Shown here: positions 1 to 6,466 of the stretch, piece by piece
Position numbering within the stretch: position 1 is the stretch's first letter
How the letters are laid out: every line of letters starts with the position of its first letter
Assembly (NCBI GenBank): GCA_029262955.1
Contig: JAJCYL010000669.1
Coordinates: 1-7,814, forward strand
Reading direction: 5' to 3'
DNA from: Cytophagales bacterium
GTDB taxonomy: Bacteria > Bacteroidota > Bacteroidia > Cytophagales > Cyclobacteriaceae
Length of the DNA: 7,814 nt
Notes under the pieces: generated by a model
Databases searched by the model: none
Seen by the model: the letters and a program-made list of their open reading frames with translations, nothing else
Told to the model about the DNA's origin: nothing
Position numbers and translations under genes: made by a program

Positions 1-1347
1 TTATCACTCCTTATTGGCCTCGCTATTTTGTTGGTTGTTGTACCGCTGATCAATCAACAACTGGGTACAAACCTTGATTTGTCCTTATTGATTACACCGA
101 AGATCATAATAATTGTTATCGGCCTTTTGGTTTTCACTGGAGTGCTAAGCGGTGCTTACCCTGCATTTTATCTGTCATCTTTTTCGCCCGTAAATGCAAT
201 CAAAGGTGGAGCTGCAAGCAGTGCCGGAAAGGTCTGGATACGTCGTGCATTGGTAACGATCCAATTCTCCGTCTCGATATTCATGTTGATTAGTACTATG
301 ATCATCTACGATCAAATGCAGTTTGTCCGAAGCAGGGATTTGGGGTTTGATCAGCAACATATCATTACATTCGGTATGACTGGGGTGGCCAGACCGAAAT
401 GGAAATTGATTCGTAGTCGTTTAATGCAAAGCCCTGGGGTGCTTAAGGTTGGGACGGCTTCCACTGTCCCGGGAAGAGGATACCCTAAAAATATGATGTC
501 TATAGAACAGAATGATGGTGCCATGGGCGATTATGGCGTTAATTTTATAATGGTAGACTTTGAGTATTTCAATACCTTTGATATTAAAATTGTTCAAGGG
601 CGAGATTTTTCTTACGATTTTGCCACAGATTCAACTACCTCGGTGATCGTCAATGAAGCGATGGCTAAACGGCTGGCATGGGACAATCCGATAGGAAAAA
701 AATTCAATTGGGGAGATGGTACAATACGCCGTGTAATTGGTGTTGTCAAAGACTTCCATCATCAATCACTCCATAATCCCATTGAGCCAATTGCCTTTTT
801 CCCAAGGTTCAATAATGGTAGAGCGATTATCAAAGTTGGTGGAACAATTACTGAAACATTGAAATATGTAGAAGCAACATGGAATGAGTTTTTGCCAAAC
901 ATACCATTGGAGTACACATTCATCGACCAAAGTTTCCTCGAAGCATATGAGGAAGATCAACTGAGAGGTATATTATTCTTGGGGTTTGCTATCCTAATGA
1001 TTGTGGTGACTAATTTAGGCCTACTCGGACTCTCCTCATTCATTGCTGAACAACGGAAAAAAGAAATTAGCATTAGAAAAATTTTAGGAGCAGAAGTCAG
1101 AGGGCTCATCACTTTACAGGTAAAGGCCTTTGTGTGGTTGGTACTAATTGGAGCGTTACCAGCCTTTTTCATTGGTAACATGACTATGAGTACATGGTTG
1201 CAATCTTTCGAATATAGAGTTAATGTAAATTTTGAATTATATGCTATTGTTCTGCTTATCGTACTGCTTATTACTGTACTTGTGACTGGTTATCATGCTT
1301 ATAGGGCTGCGGTTACCAATCCAGCAGAGAACTTAAAATACGAATAG
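1..1347 (+). CDS. ABC transporter permease, FtsX/MacB-like (C-terminal part, 5' truncated)
   Basis: This is the last 448 codons of an inner-membrane ABC permease. The frame is open from base 1, so the TTG at 28 is not a real start and the N-terminus lies outside the window. Numbering from the first codon, there are membrane segments at about 35-59 and 83-104 and a large extracytoplasmic MacB-type domain at about 105-320. That domain holds the family-typical 'IGVVKDFHHQSLHNPIEPI' stretch. A final FtsX domain follows, with membrane segments at about 323-346, 375-396 and 413-434. The loop 'EQRKKEISIRKILGA' (about 350-364) is the conserved cytoplasmic segment near the ATPase contact. The protein ends 'NPAENLKYE', as Bacteroidota members often do; full-length relatives are roughly 800 residues with two FtsX halves. 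No ATPase gene is visible. MacB-like permeases couple ATP hydrolysis to conformational work across the envelope (efflux, lipoprotein or peptide handling). The substrate cannot be inferred. Confidence 0.9.
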   Translation, partial: LSLLIGLAILLVVVPLINQQLGTNLDLSLLITPKIIIIVIGLLVFTGVLSGAYPAFYLSSFSPVNAIKGGAASSAGKVWIRRALVTIQFSVSIFMLISTMIIYDQMQFVRSRDLGFDQQHIITFGMTGVARPKWKLIRSRLMQSPGVLKVGTASTVPGRGYPKNMMSIEQNDGAMGDYGVNFIMVDFEYFNTFDIKIVQGRDFSYDFATDSTTSVIVNEAMAKRLAWDNPIGKKFNWGDGTIRRVIGVVKDFHHQSLHNPIEPIAFFPRFNNGRAIIKVGGTITETLKYVEATWNEFLPNIPLEYTFIDQSFLEAYEEDQLRGILFLGFAILMIVVTNLGLLGLSSFIAEQRKKEISIRKILGAEVRGLITLQVKAFVWLVLIGALPAFFIGNMTMSTWLQSFEYRVNVNFELYAIVLLIVLLITVLVTGYHAYRAAVTNPAENLKYE

Positions 1348-1601
1348 TCCTTTCTGAGTGGCCTCGCTATGATCGGTTATAATAAAACAGTCGTTTTTGT
1401 TTACTAGCGATCTTATTTTGTTCATGAATAGCTTCCTTACCAATTTTACTCACAAAAGCTTATTTGAGCCAATAACTACTTATGTTTTGGTAGAACCAGG
1501 CGTCAGCTAAACACAAGTCATCAGCTAAATTTTGTTGTACATACGGTGTACTGAGAAAGATAAAAGCCCTTTTTGTTTAACCATTGTTTAACCCTTAAAT
1601 G
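1348..1601. other. Non-coding spacer between permease and tRNA terminator
   Basis: No credible gene is visible on either strand. It holds only small structures: a 9-bp direct repeat TCAGCTAAA at 1503-1511 and 1521-1529; a weak hairpin GTACA/TGTAC at 1537-1551; and GTTTAACC twice (about 1575-1582 and 1586-1593). No good plus-strand terminator for the permease is seen. The only candidates are AT-rich 5-bp stems near 1385-1400. Confidence 0.5.
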
Positions 1602-1632
1602 AAAAAAGGCAGCTACTTTTACGTAACTGCCT
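1602..1632 (-). terminator. Intrinsic terminator of the tRNA-fMet transcript
   Basis: Read on the minus strand, AGGCAG/CTGCCT arms (1627-1632 with 1607-1612) form a 6-bp stem. One mismatch extends it by an inner GTA/TAC pairing. A run of six T follows immediately (plus-strand A run 1602-1607). It lies about 12 nt past the tRNA 3' end, as expected for a terminator of a single-tRNA transcript. The plus-strand side has no T run, so it should work only leftward. Confidence 0.8.
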
Positions 1633-1643
1633 GATTATCAGAG

Positions 1644-1710
<67 letters not shown>

Positions 1711-1716
<6 letters not shown>

Positions 1717-1766
1717 ATGTTACCAACCGCGGACAATGCCCGCGATGTTACCAACCAAGGACATCT
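1711..1766 (-). repeat. 28-bp imperfect tandem duplication in the tRNA-fMet leader
   Basis: Units 1711-1738 and 1739-1766 agree at 23 of 28 positions, with the first 18 bases identical. Unit 1 begins inside the tRNA gene (bases 1711-1716 encode tRNA positions 1-6). The upstream unit therefore places a second copy of the tRNA 5' hexamer in the precursor leader. Each unit has its own small hairpin: CGCGG/CCGCG (1728-1732 with 1740-1744) and CAAGGA/TCCTTG (1756-1761 with 1767-1772). Confidence 0.8.
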
Positions 1767-1787
1767 TCCTTGATATAAATGGGAGTG

Positions 1788-1817
1788 CAAAGTTAGAAGC
1801 TACTGTCCAAAAACCAA
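1788..1817 (-). promoter_or_regulatory. Candidate Bacteroidota-type promoter for tRNA-fMet
   Basis: The minus strand reads TAACTTTG at 1795-1788, an exact match to the Bacteroidota -7 consensus TAnnTTTG. A TTG at 1817-1815 lies 19 bp upstream, fitting the published TTG-N17-23-TAnnTTTG pattern. Transcription would start near 1781 and give a precursor leader of about 64 nt, containing the duplicated units. Confidence 0.6.
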
Positions 1818-1821
1818 TACC

Positions 1822-1848
1822 TTTGTCTTCATTCTATCATTAATTTTG
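1822..1848 (+). promoter_or_regulatory. era: Candidate promoter for era
   Basis: TAATTTTG at 1841-1848 matches the TAnnTTTG -7 box exactly. TTTG at 1822-1825 is a possible -33 element, but the 15-bp spacing is shorter than usual. A start near 1855 would leave only about 8 nt before the ATG at 1863. The -33 elements of this and the divergent tRNA promoter are only a few bases apart. Confidence 0.45.
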
Positions 1849-1862
1849 ATTTAAATCTCTGA

Positions 1863-2744
1863 ATGTCCTCCTTAGATCATAAAGCTGGATTCGTAAGCAT
1901 CATTGGTAAGCCCAATGTGGGCAAGTCCACCCTGATGAATGCCCTCATCGGCCAGAAACTGTCCATAACCACAGCCAAAGCTCAAACTACCAGACATCGT
2001 ATTTTCGGCATTCTCACCGGGGAAGATTTCCAAATTGTTTATTCCGATACTCCTGGCATTATTGATCCTCAGTATCAACTGCAGAAGTCGATGATGAATT
2101 TTGTTTTCGAATCTCTCCAGGATGCGGATATCATTATGCTGGTCGTAGATCCCTTCGATGAACCTGATGACAACCAAATTCTTGACCTTTTTACCAGGTC
2201 AACTGCCTCAAAAATTCTGGTGCTTAACAAAATAGACCTCTCACATCAGGAAAAGATCGAGAACCGCATCTCAAACTGGTCGAAAAAAATCGAATGGCAG
2301 GAAATCATTCCAGTCTCAGCATTAAACAAATTCAATCTCGACAAGATACTTGAAACAATTCTCAAATTGACTCCAGTCCATCCAGCCTATTTCCCTGAAG
2401 GTGAGTTGTCTGATAAAACGGAGCGATTCTTCGCCTCTGAAACTATCCGGGAAAAGATTTTCCTAAACTACAAAAAAGAAGTGCCCTACAGCACCGAGGT
2501 GAAGATTGATGAGTTTAAGGAAGAGGAAGATATCATTCGAATAAGGGCTATTATTTATGTCGAACGAGACAGTCAAAAAGGAATTATCATAGGTAAAGGA
2601 GGAGCGTCTCTCAAGAAAGTAGGTACGGAAGCGCGAAAGGACCTGGAGGAGTTTTTAGAGAAGAAGGTGTTTCTGGAGACGCATGTGAAGGTGGAGAAGG
2701 ATTGGAGGAAGATGGATTTGAAGTTGAAGCGTTTTGGTTACTAG
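1863..2744 (+). CDS. era: GTPase Era, ribosome small-subunit assembly factor
   Basis: Complete 293-residue Era, the usual length for the family. Era binds GTP and the 3' end of 16S rRNA and assists 30S maturation. G-domain motifs: G1 'GKPNVGKS' (15-22), the switch-I region around 'AQTTRHR' (40-46), G3 'DTPG' (62-65), G4 'NKID' (122-125) and G5 'SAL' (152-154). A C-terminal type II KH RNA-binding domain follows, with the loop 'IIGKGG' (242-247) and the typical ending 'DWRKMDLKLKRFGY'. The ATG at 1863 is chosen because an in-frame TGA ends directly before it at 1862, and the conserved 'HKAGFVSIIG' begins only five residues in. No Shine-Dalgarno sequence is visible, which is normal in this phylum. 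The gene stands alone on its strand, with 717 bp before the next gene and no clear U-tracted terminator after it. All catalytic motifs are intact. Confidence 0.97.
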   Translation: MSSLDHKAGFVSIIGKPNVGKSTLMNALIGQKLSITTAKAQTTRHRIFGILTGEDFQIVYSDTPGIIDPQYQLQKSMMNFVFESLQDADIIMLVVDPFDEPDDNQILDLFTRSTASKILVLNKIDLSHQEKIENRISNWSKKIEWQEIIPVSALNKFNLDKILETILKLTPVHPAYFPEGELSDKTERFFASETIREKIFLNYKKEVPYSTEVKIDEFKEEEDIIRIRAIIYVERDSQKGIIIGKGGASLKKVGTEARKDLEEFLEKKVFLETHVKVEKDWRKMDLKLKRFGY

Positions 2745-2770
2745 ACCCAGTTAACATTGATTAAATGCCT

Positions 2771-2829
2771 TCAAGCCAGGCAGGCTCTTCATTTTTGGCT
2801 TGACCCAAAAACGAAGCAAAAAAGTCAAG
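2771..2829. repeat. Hairpin-forming segment downstream of era
   Basis: TCAAGCCA (2771-2778) pairs perfectly with TGGCTTGA (2796-2803) across a 17-nt loop. The right arm can instead pair as CTTGAC (2799-2804) with GTCAAG (2824-2829), so two folds compete. No T run follows either stem on the plus strand, so I do not call it an intrinsic terminator. It forms the left end of the palindrome-rich block. Confidence 0.6.
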
Positions 2830-2960
2830 GCTATGAATTAATTTTCCAAAATTCAGCCCAATTCTCCCGCATAAATCCAAACTCGCTTCGCTCAAACAAT
2901 GGATTTAATAAACATACCCTCTAAAGCTGAATTTTTCAAAAGCAAAATTTATTCAAGGCC
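2829..2960. repeat. Long imperfect nested inverted repeat (cruciform-like element)
   Basis: Left arm 2829-2857 and right arm 2926-2960 are imperfect reverse complements. The innermost ten bases are perfect (AAAATTCAGC at 2848-2857 with GCTGAATTTT at 2926-2935). The outer part aligns with a few mismatches and a small bulge. Inside the loop a second perfect 8-bp stem occurs, TAAATCCA (2872-2879) with TGGATTTA (2900-2907). The DNA or RNA could fold into one stem of about 130 nt. From general familiarity, similar text recurs between genes in Bacteroidota genomes; this was not searched here. Confidence 0.7.
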
Positions 2961-3004
2961 CCCAATAGGTAGGCCTGAAAATCACGGCGGAGTCCTTCCA
3001 CACA

Positions 3005-3177
3005 CTGGCGCAAGCGTCCGCTTGTGCCATATTACGCTCGGTAATGGTCTTCCTATGTGAAATGCACTTTCTTAGGGGTCCCTTGCAGGCGGCCCTGAGA
3101 GGAAGGAAATGCAAACTATCCCGATTCCTGAAATTTATTTCTCTTACTTGGTGAGCACAAGCGGACGCTTGCGCCAG
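3005..3177. repeat. Perfect 23-bp inverted repeat pair flanking a 127-bp spacer
   Basis: Bases 3005-3027 and 3155-3177 are exact reverse complements over 23 bp. Each copy is itself nearly palindromic around CAAGCG-TC-CGCTTG, so each can form its own hairpin or pair with the other. The spacer 3028-3154 has no credible gene. The architecture resembles paired REP-like elements (BIME) or a small non-autonomous mobile unit. No target-site duplication was recognised. Confidence 0.75.
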
Positions 3178-3202
3178 AAGTGCCTTCCTGGTAGAAAGTG
3201 AA

Positions 3203-3247
3203 GCCTGCCTTGCCCGGTAGGCAGGCAATCTACTTACTCATAGATTG
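3203..3247. repeat. Two adjoining hairpins of a REP-like repeat
   Basis: GCCTGCCT (3203-3210) pairs with AGGCAGGC (3219-3226) across an 8-nt loop. Directly after it CAATCTA (3226-3232) pairs with TAGATTG (3241-3247) across another 8-nt loop. The following bases, through the GATGACGGGCAGG stretch ending at 3275, resemble the 'CGTCAT-GCGAG-AAGCAATC' type of dispersed intergenic repeat seen in many bacterial genomes. That resemblance is from memory, not a search. Confidence 0.65.
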
Positions 3248-3276
3248 CTTCGTTACACTCGCGATGACGGGCAGGT

Positions 3277-3380
3277 TTTTCCACACAATCTGACTAATTA
3301 TCCACAGAGTGTACATGGTCTTTTTATTGAAGATCTGCACAAATACTATTAATCAAAAATTATAACTTCGATTATCCACC
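3277..3380 (+). promoter_or_regulatory. Cluster of three DnaA-box-like 9-mers in AT-rich DNA
   Basis: TTATCCACA at 3298-3306 is a perfect DnaA box. TTTTCCACA at 3277-3285 fits the relaxed consensus TTWTNCACA. TTATCCACC at 3372-3380 differs at one base. All three face the same way, and strongly AT-rich DNA follows (about 3320-3460). They could be a DnaA titration or regulatory site, part of an origin, or chance. No dnaA, dnaN or other origin-linked gene is in the window. Confidence 0.35.
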
Positions 3381-3427
3381 TTATATAAGTAGGAATACTT
3401 TATTTTTATATACATACAAACGATTGA

Positions 3428-3437
3428 TGTTTAAACA
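3428..3437. promoter_or_regulatory. 10-bp perfect palindrome in the susC leader
   Basis: TGTTTAAACA is a perfect palindrome 24 bp before the susC ATG. It could be an operator half-site pair or a chance AT-rich palindrome. No regulator gene is nearby to support either reading. Confidence 0.2.
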
Positions 3438-3461
3438 AATGAACATTAAACCTATAAAAAC

Positions 3462-6446
3462 ATGGAAAAATTTTATCGATTATTAACAACACTGTTTCTG
3501 TTTTTTTGGGTCATTCAAGCCCATGCTCAGATTACGATCTCCGGATTAGTAACTGAAGAAGCCTCTGGAGAGGGGCTCGCCGGAGTTAACGTGGTCATAA
3601 AGGGAACCAGTACTGGTACAATTACCAACATTGACGGTTCTTATAACCTTCAGGTTCCTGATAACAACACGATCCTGGTATTTTCGTACGTGGGGTTCCT
3701 GTCCAAAGAGTCTTCTGTTGGTTCTGCAAGCCAACTGGATGTGGCCATGGAGGCCGACGTGTTTAATCTGGAGGAGGTTGTTGTAACCGGTCTTGCTTCA
3801 AGTATCAAAAGGAGTAATCTGGCTAATGCCGTCTCAACCGTGTCAGCCAAGGAACTAACCGGGTCTACCAGCATCCAAACACTTGATGGCGGACTTCAGG
3901 GAAAGTTTGCCGGGGCCAACATTGTATCGAATTCAGGTGCACCAGGTGGCGGATTTTCCATTAAGTTAAGAGGCAATAGTACAATAAACGGTTCTTCCGA
4001 ACCACTGTACATTGTGGACGGTATTTATATGGACAACACCGCTTTTTCAGCCGGCACTAATCCGGTTTCTGCAACAAGAACCAATGGAGAAATTACTGAT
4101 GAGCAGGATAATCCATCCAACAGAATGGCGGACCTGAATCCTGATGATATCGAAAGTATTGAAATCCTAAAGGGGGCATCTGCTGCCTCCATTTATGGTA
4201 CCAGGGCAAATGCCGGCGTGATAATAATAACGACTAAGAAAGGTCAAAATGGAAAGACAAGAATCAACCTCAGGCAGGATATTGGGTTTGCCAGAATACT
4301 CAACCCATTGGGCACTCGTGATTTCACAGACGATATTGTAAGAGATACGTTTGGAGATGATGAAGTGGCTAGGTTCCAGGCCGCCAGAAGTGCAGGTAAT
4401 TTAGTTGATTATGAAGACGAGATCTATGGTGAAACTGCATTGCTATCCAATACCTCTGTCAGTGCATCTGGCGGCAATGATAAAACCTCTTTTTTCTTTT
4501 CTGCAAGTAATAAAGATGAAGATGGGATTATTAAAACAACTGGTTACAAGAAACAATCAGTCAGGTTGAACTTGGATCATAAATTGAGCAATATTTTTGA
4601 TTTCTCTGTAAACACAAATTACATTCATTCGAAAGCCAGCAGATCCATTACCAATAATGATAATGCAGGTGTGTCCTTAGGAATTGCGCTGACCTCAACC
4701 GTTCCATGGGACGATTTATTTCCTGTTGATGGGGTTTATCCCAATAACCCAAAGGCTGCATCCAATCCTTTGCAAACAAGAGATCTGGCAGAAGTTCTTG
4801 AGGAGACTGATAGAATATTGATTGGTGGTACCATGAATGTTAACATCATAAGTACGGAGGATACCTTTCTGAAGGCTGTTTTCCAAGGAGGTCTTGACAA
4901 TTATGTCAATAAAACGGAGGCTTATTTTCCCGAAAACCTGCAATTTATGATTGGAAATCAAAATGGGTTCTTCTCCAGGGGAAATAATACGGTCTTGAAT
5001 ACAAATGTTTCGGCAGCATTGGTATTCTCAAAATCATTAGCAAGTGTTGCATTGAATAGTCAGGTGGGTGTCGCCAGACTTTCTTTTGATCAGGAAAGAT
5101 TGACCACTCAAGCTACTCAATTAATTGGAGCACAAAAGAATCTTGAACAAGCAAGCGCCATTTCTACTTTTAACAGAAAACTAACCAGCGAAGATATTGG
5201 CTACTTCTTCCAGCAGGAAGCCAATTTCCAGGATAAAATAATAGCAACTGCCGGAGTCAGGTTTGATAAATCCAGTCTCAATGGAGATCCTGATAAACTT
5301 TATGGCTATCCAAAAGCATCCGTTGCTGCCAACTTGCACAACTTAGTAGATATCGGAGCCCTAGACCAACTTAAATTAAGGGTCGCATATGGTGAATCCG
5401 GTGGTGTGCCAAACGCTGATCGTAATGACCTTGCACTACCTTCGCAAACCATATTTAATGGCACTAATATCTCAAATGATCAAAGCACTGCAGGCTCAAT
5501 TATTGGTATAAGGAGAGGTAATCCAGACATTAAACCCGAAAGATCAAGGGAGTTTGAAACCGGATTTGATGTGGGATTCCTAAACAAAAGAATTTTACTG
5601 GAGGCAACATACTATAATAAAACCATAGATGATCTGGTGTTGCTTGCTGACCCTGCGCAATCAACCGGCTTTGGAGAATTTGTAGTGAATGGCGGTAAGT
5701 TAAATAACCAGGGGTATGAATTAGGCTTAACAGCAAGTGTATTAAACAATGCCAATGTTTCCTGGAATTCCAAATTAATTTGGTGGAGAAACAGGTCTGA
5801 AATGAAAAGCCTGGATATCCCTGCATTTACTGCTGGAAGTTTCGCCAGTGGTTTAGGAATATTTAAAATAGAGGAAGGGCGTCCGGTTACTCAGATCGTT
5901 GGCCCAACCCCCGAATCGGCGGGAGCTGATGTAGTAATTGGTAATGCAGAGCCCGATTTTCAAACCTCATGGTACAATGAAGTGACTTTCATGAGAAATT
6001 TCACTTTTTCCATGCTTTGGCACTGGAAAAAGGGAGGAGATAACATACAATTGACTTCGCTGCTCACTGACTTTGGTGGAACTTCATTTGACTACGATGA
6101 CGATGATGATGGTGATGGGGTTGTTAACGGTGACCAAAGAATTGCTGCTTTGGTTGGTGATATTCCAGACGCCAGCCAGTTTGTTGTTCAATCAAGTTAT
6201 TTGAAACTTAGGGAAATTGCTATTTACTATAACATACCCAAGAGCAGCTTAAATAGCATGTTTGGTGAAACCGTTGAATCCGTTAGGGTTGGCTTCTCAG
6301 CTAATAATGTATGGCTCATATCAGATTATAATAGCTATGACCCTGAGGTTTCAAACTTTGGTAGTGATGGCATATCAACGGGTGTAGAAGTAACACCTTT
6401 CCCTACTTCAAGGAGAATGTTCTTCCATTTATCTGTTGGATTTTAA
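3462..6446 (+). CDS. SusC/RagA-family TonB-linked outer-membrane transporter
   Basis: Complete 994-residue protein of normal family length. It imports large nutrients (glycans, peptides or similar) across the outer membrane using TonB-ExbBD energy, with a SusD-type lipoprotein as lid. Residues 1-22 are a signal peptide, cleaved after 'AHA'. About 24-100 is a carboxypeptidase-D regulatory-like domain ('ITISGLVTEEASGEGLAGVN'). The segment 'LEEVVVTG' (103-110) leads into the plug (about 115-262), with the signatures 'PLYIVDGIYMDN' (181-192), 'LNPDDIESIEILKGASAASI' (225-244) and 'GVIIITTKKG' (252-261). The remainder is the beta-barrel and ends in Phe, as outer-membrane barrels do. There is no STN domain, so direct anti-sigma signalling of the FecA type is not expected. 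An Asp-rich loop 'DYDDDDDGDGVVNGD' (877-891) resembles a calcium-binding loop. The ATG at 3462 directly precedes the signal peptide; its upstream context is A-rich without a Shine-Dalgarno sequence. The substrate is unknown. Confidence 0.95.
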   Translation: MEKFYRLLTTLFLFFWVIQAHAQITISGLVTEEASGEGLAGVNVVIKGTSTGTITNIDGSYNLQVPDNNTILVFSYVGFLSKESSVGSASQLDVAMEADVFNLEEVVVTGLASSIKRSNLANAVSTVSAKELTGSTSIQTLDGGLQGKFAGANIVSNSGAPGGGFSIKLRGNSTINGSSEPLYIVDGIYMDNTAFSAGTNPVSATRTNGEITDEQDNPSNRMADLNPDDIESIEILKGASAASIYGTRANAGVIIITTKKGQNGKTRINLRQDIGFARILNPLGTRDFTDDIVRDTFGDDEVARFQAARSAGNLVDYEDEIYGETALLSNTSVSASGGNDKTSFFFSASNKDEDGIIKTTGYKKQSVRLNLDHKLSNIFDFSVNTNYIHSKASRSITNNDNAGVSLGIALTSTVPWDDLFPVDGVYPNNPKAASNPLQTRDLAEVLEETDRILIGGTMNVNIISTEDTFLKAVFQGGLDNYVNKTEAYFPENLQFMIGNQNGFFSRGNNTVLNTNVSAALVFSKSLASVALNSQVGVARLSFDQERLTTQATQLIGAQKNLEQASAISTFNRKLTSEDIGYFFQQEANFQDKIIATAGVRFDKSSLNGDPDKLYGYPKASVAANLHNLVDIGALDQLKLRVAYGESGGVPNADRNDLALPSQTIFNGTNISNDQSTAGSIIGIRRGNPDIKPERSREFETGFDVGFLNKRILLEATYYNKTIDDLVLLADPAQSTGFGEFVVNGGKLNNQGYELGLTASVLNNANVSWNSKLIWWRNRSEMKSLDIPAFTAGSFASGLGIFKIEEGRPVTQIVGPTPESAGADVVIGNAEPDFQTSWYNEVTFMRNFTFSMLWHWKKGGDNIQLTSLLTDFGGTSFDYDDDDDGDGVVNGDQRIAALVGDIPDASQFVVQSSYLKLREIAIYYNIPKSSLNSMFGETVESVRVGFSANNVWLISDYNSYDPEVSNFGSDGISTGVEVTPFPTSRRMFFHLSVGF

Positions 6447-6466
6447 CTTATTAAACTGAATTAAAA

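Noticed and set aside
15..1370. 12-bp identical text TGGCCTCGCTAT at 15-26 and 1359-1370 around the permease segment
   Set aside because: One copy is inside the coding frame and the other just after the stop. It has no element structure and is probably chance.
1537..1551. Hairpin GTACA/TGTAC as permease terminator
   Set aside because: Only 5 bp, no following T tract, and about 190 bp past the stop codon.
2771..2803. Intrinsic terminator for era
   Set aside because: The 8-bp stem is good, but the loop is long and no T run follows on the plus strand.
2953..3228. 91-codon minus-strand open frame in the era-susC gap
   Set aside because: It lies across the 23-bp inverted repeats, which is why near-identical peptide bits (AQASACA and AQADACA) appear in it twice. 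Its composition is Arg/Ala/Cys-rich and it has no recognisable domain, so it is best explained as repeat DNA that happens to be open.
2745..3300. CRISPR array
   Set aside because: The repeats are inverted pairs of different families, not regularly spaced direct repeats, and no cas gene is present.
3363..3370. TAACTTCG as a -7 box for susC
   Set aside because: It is one base off TAnnTTTG and has no TTG at the proper distance upstream. TATTTTTA at 3401-3408 is equally imperfect. I cannot choose a susC promoter.
3427..3486. 19-codon open frame (ATG at 3427) overlapping the susC start
   Set aside because: Possible leader peptide, but it has no ribosome-binding signal or conserved feature, and AT-rich leaders often hold such short frames.
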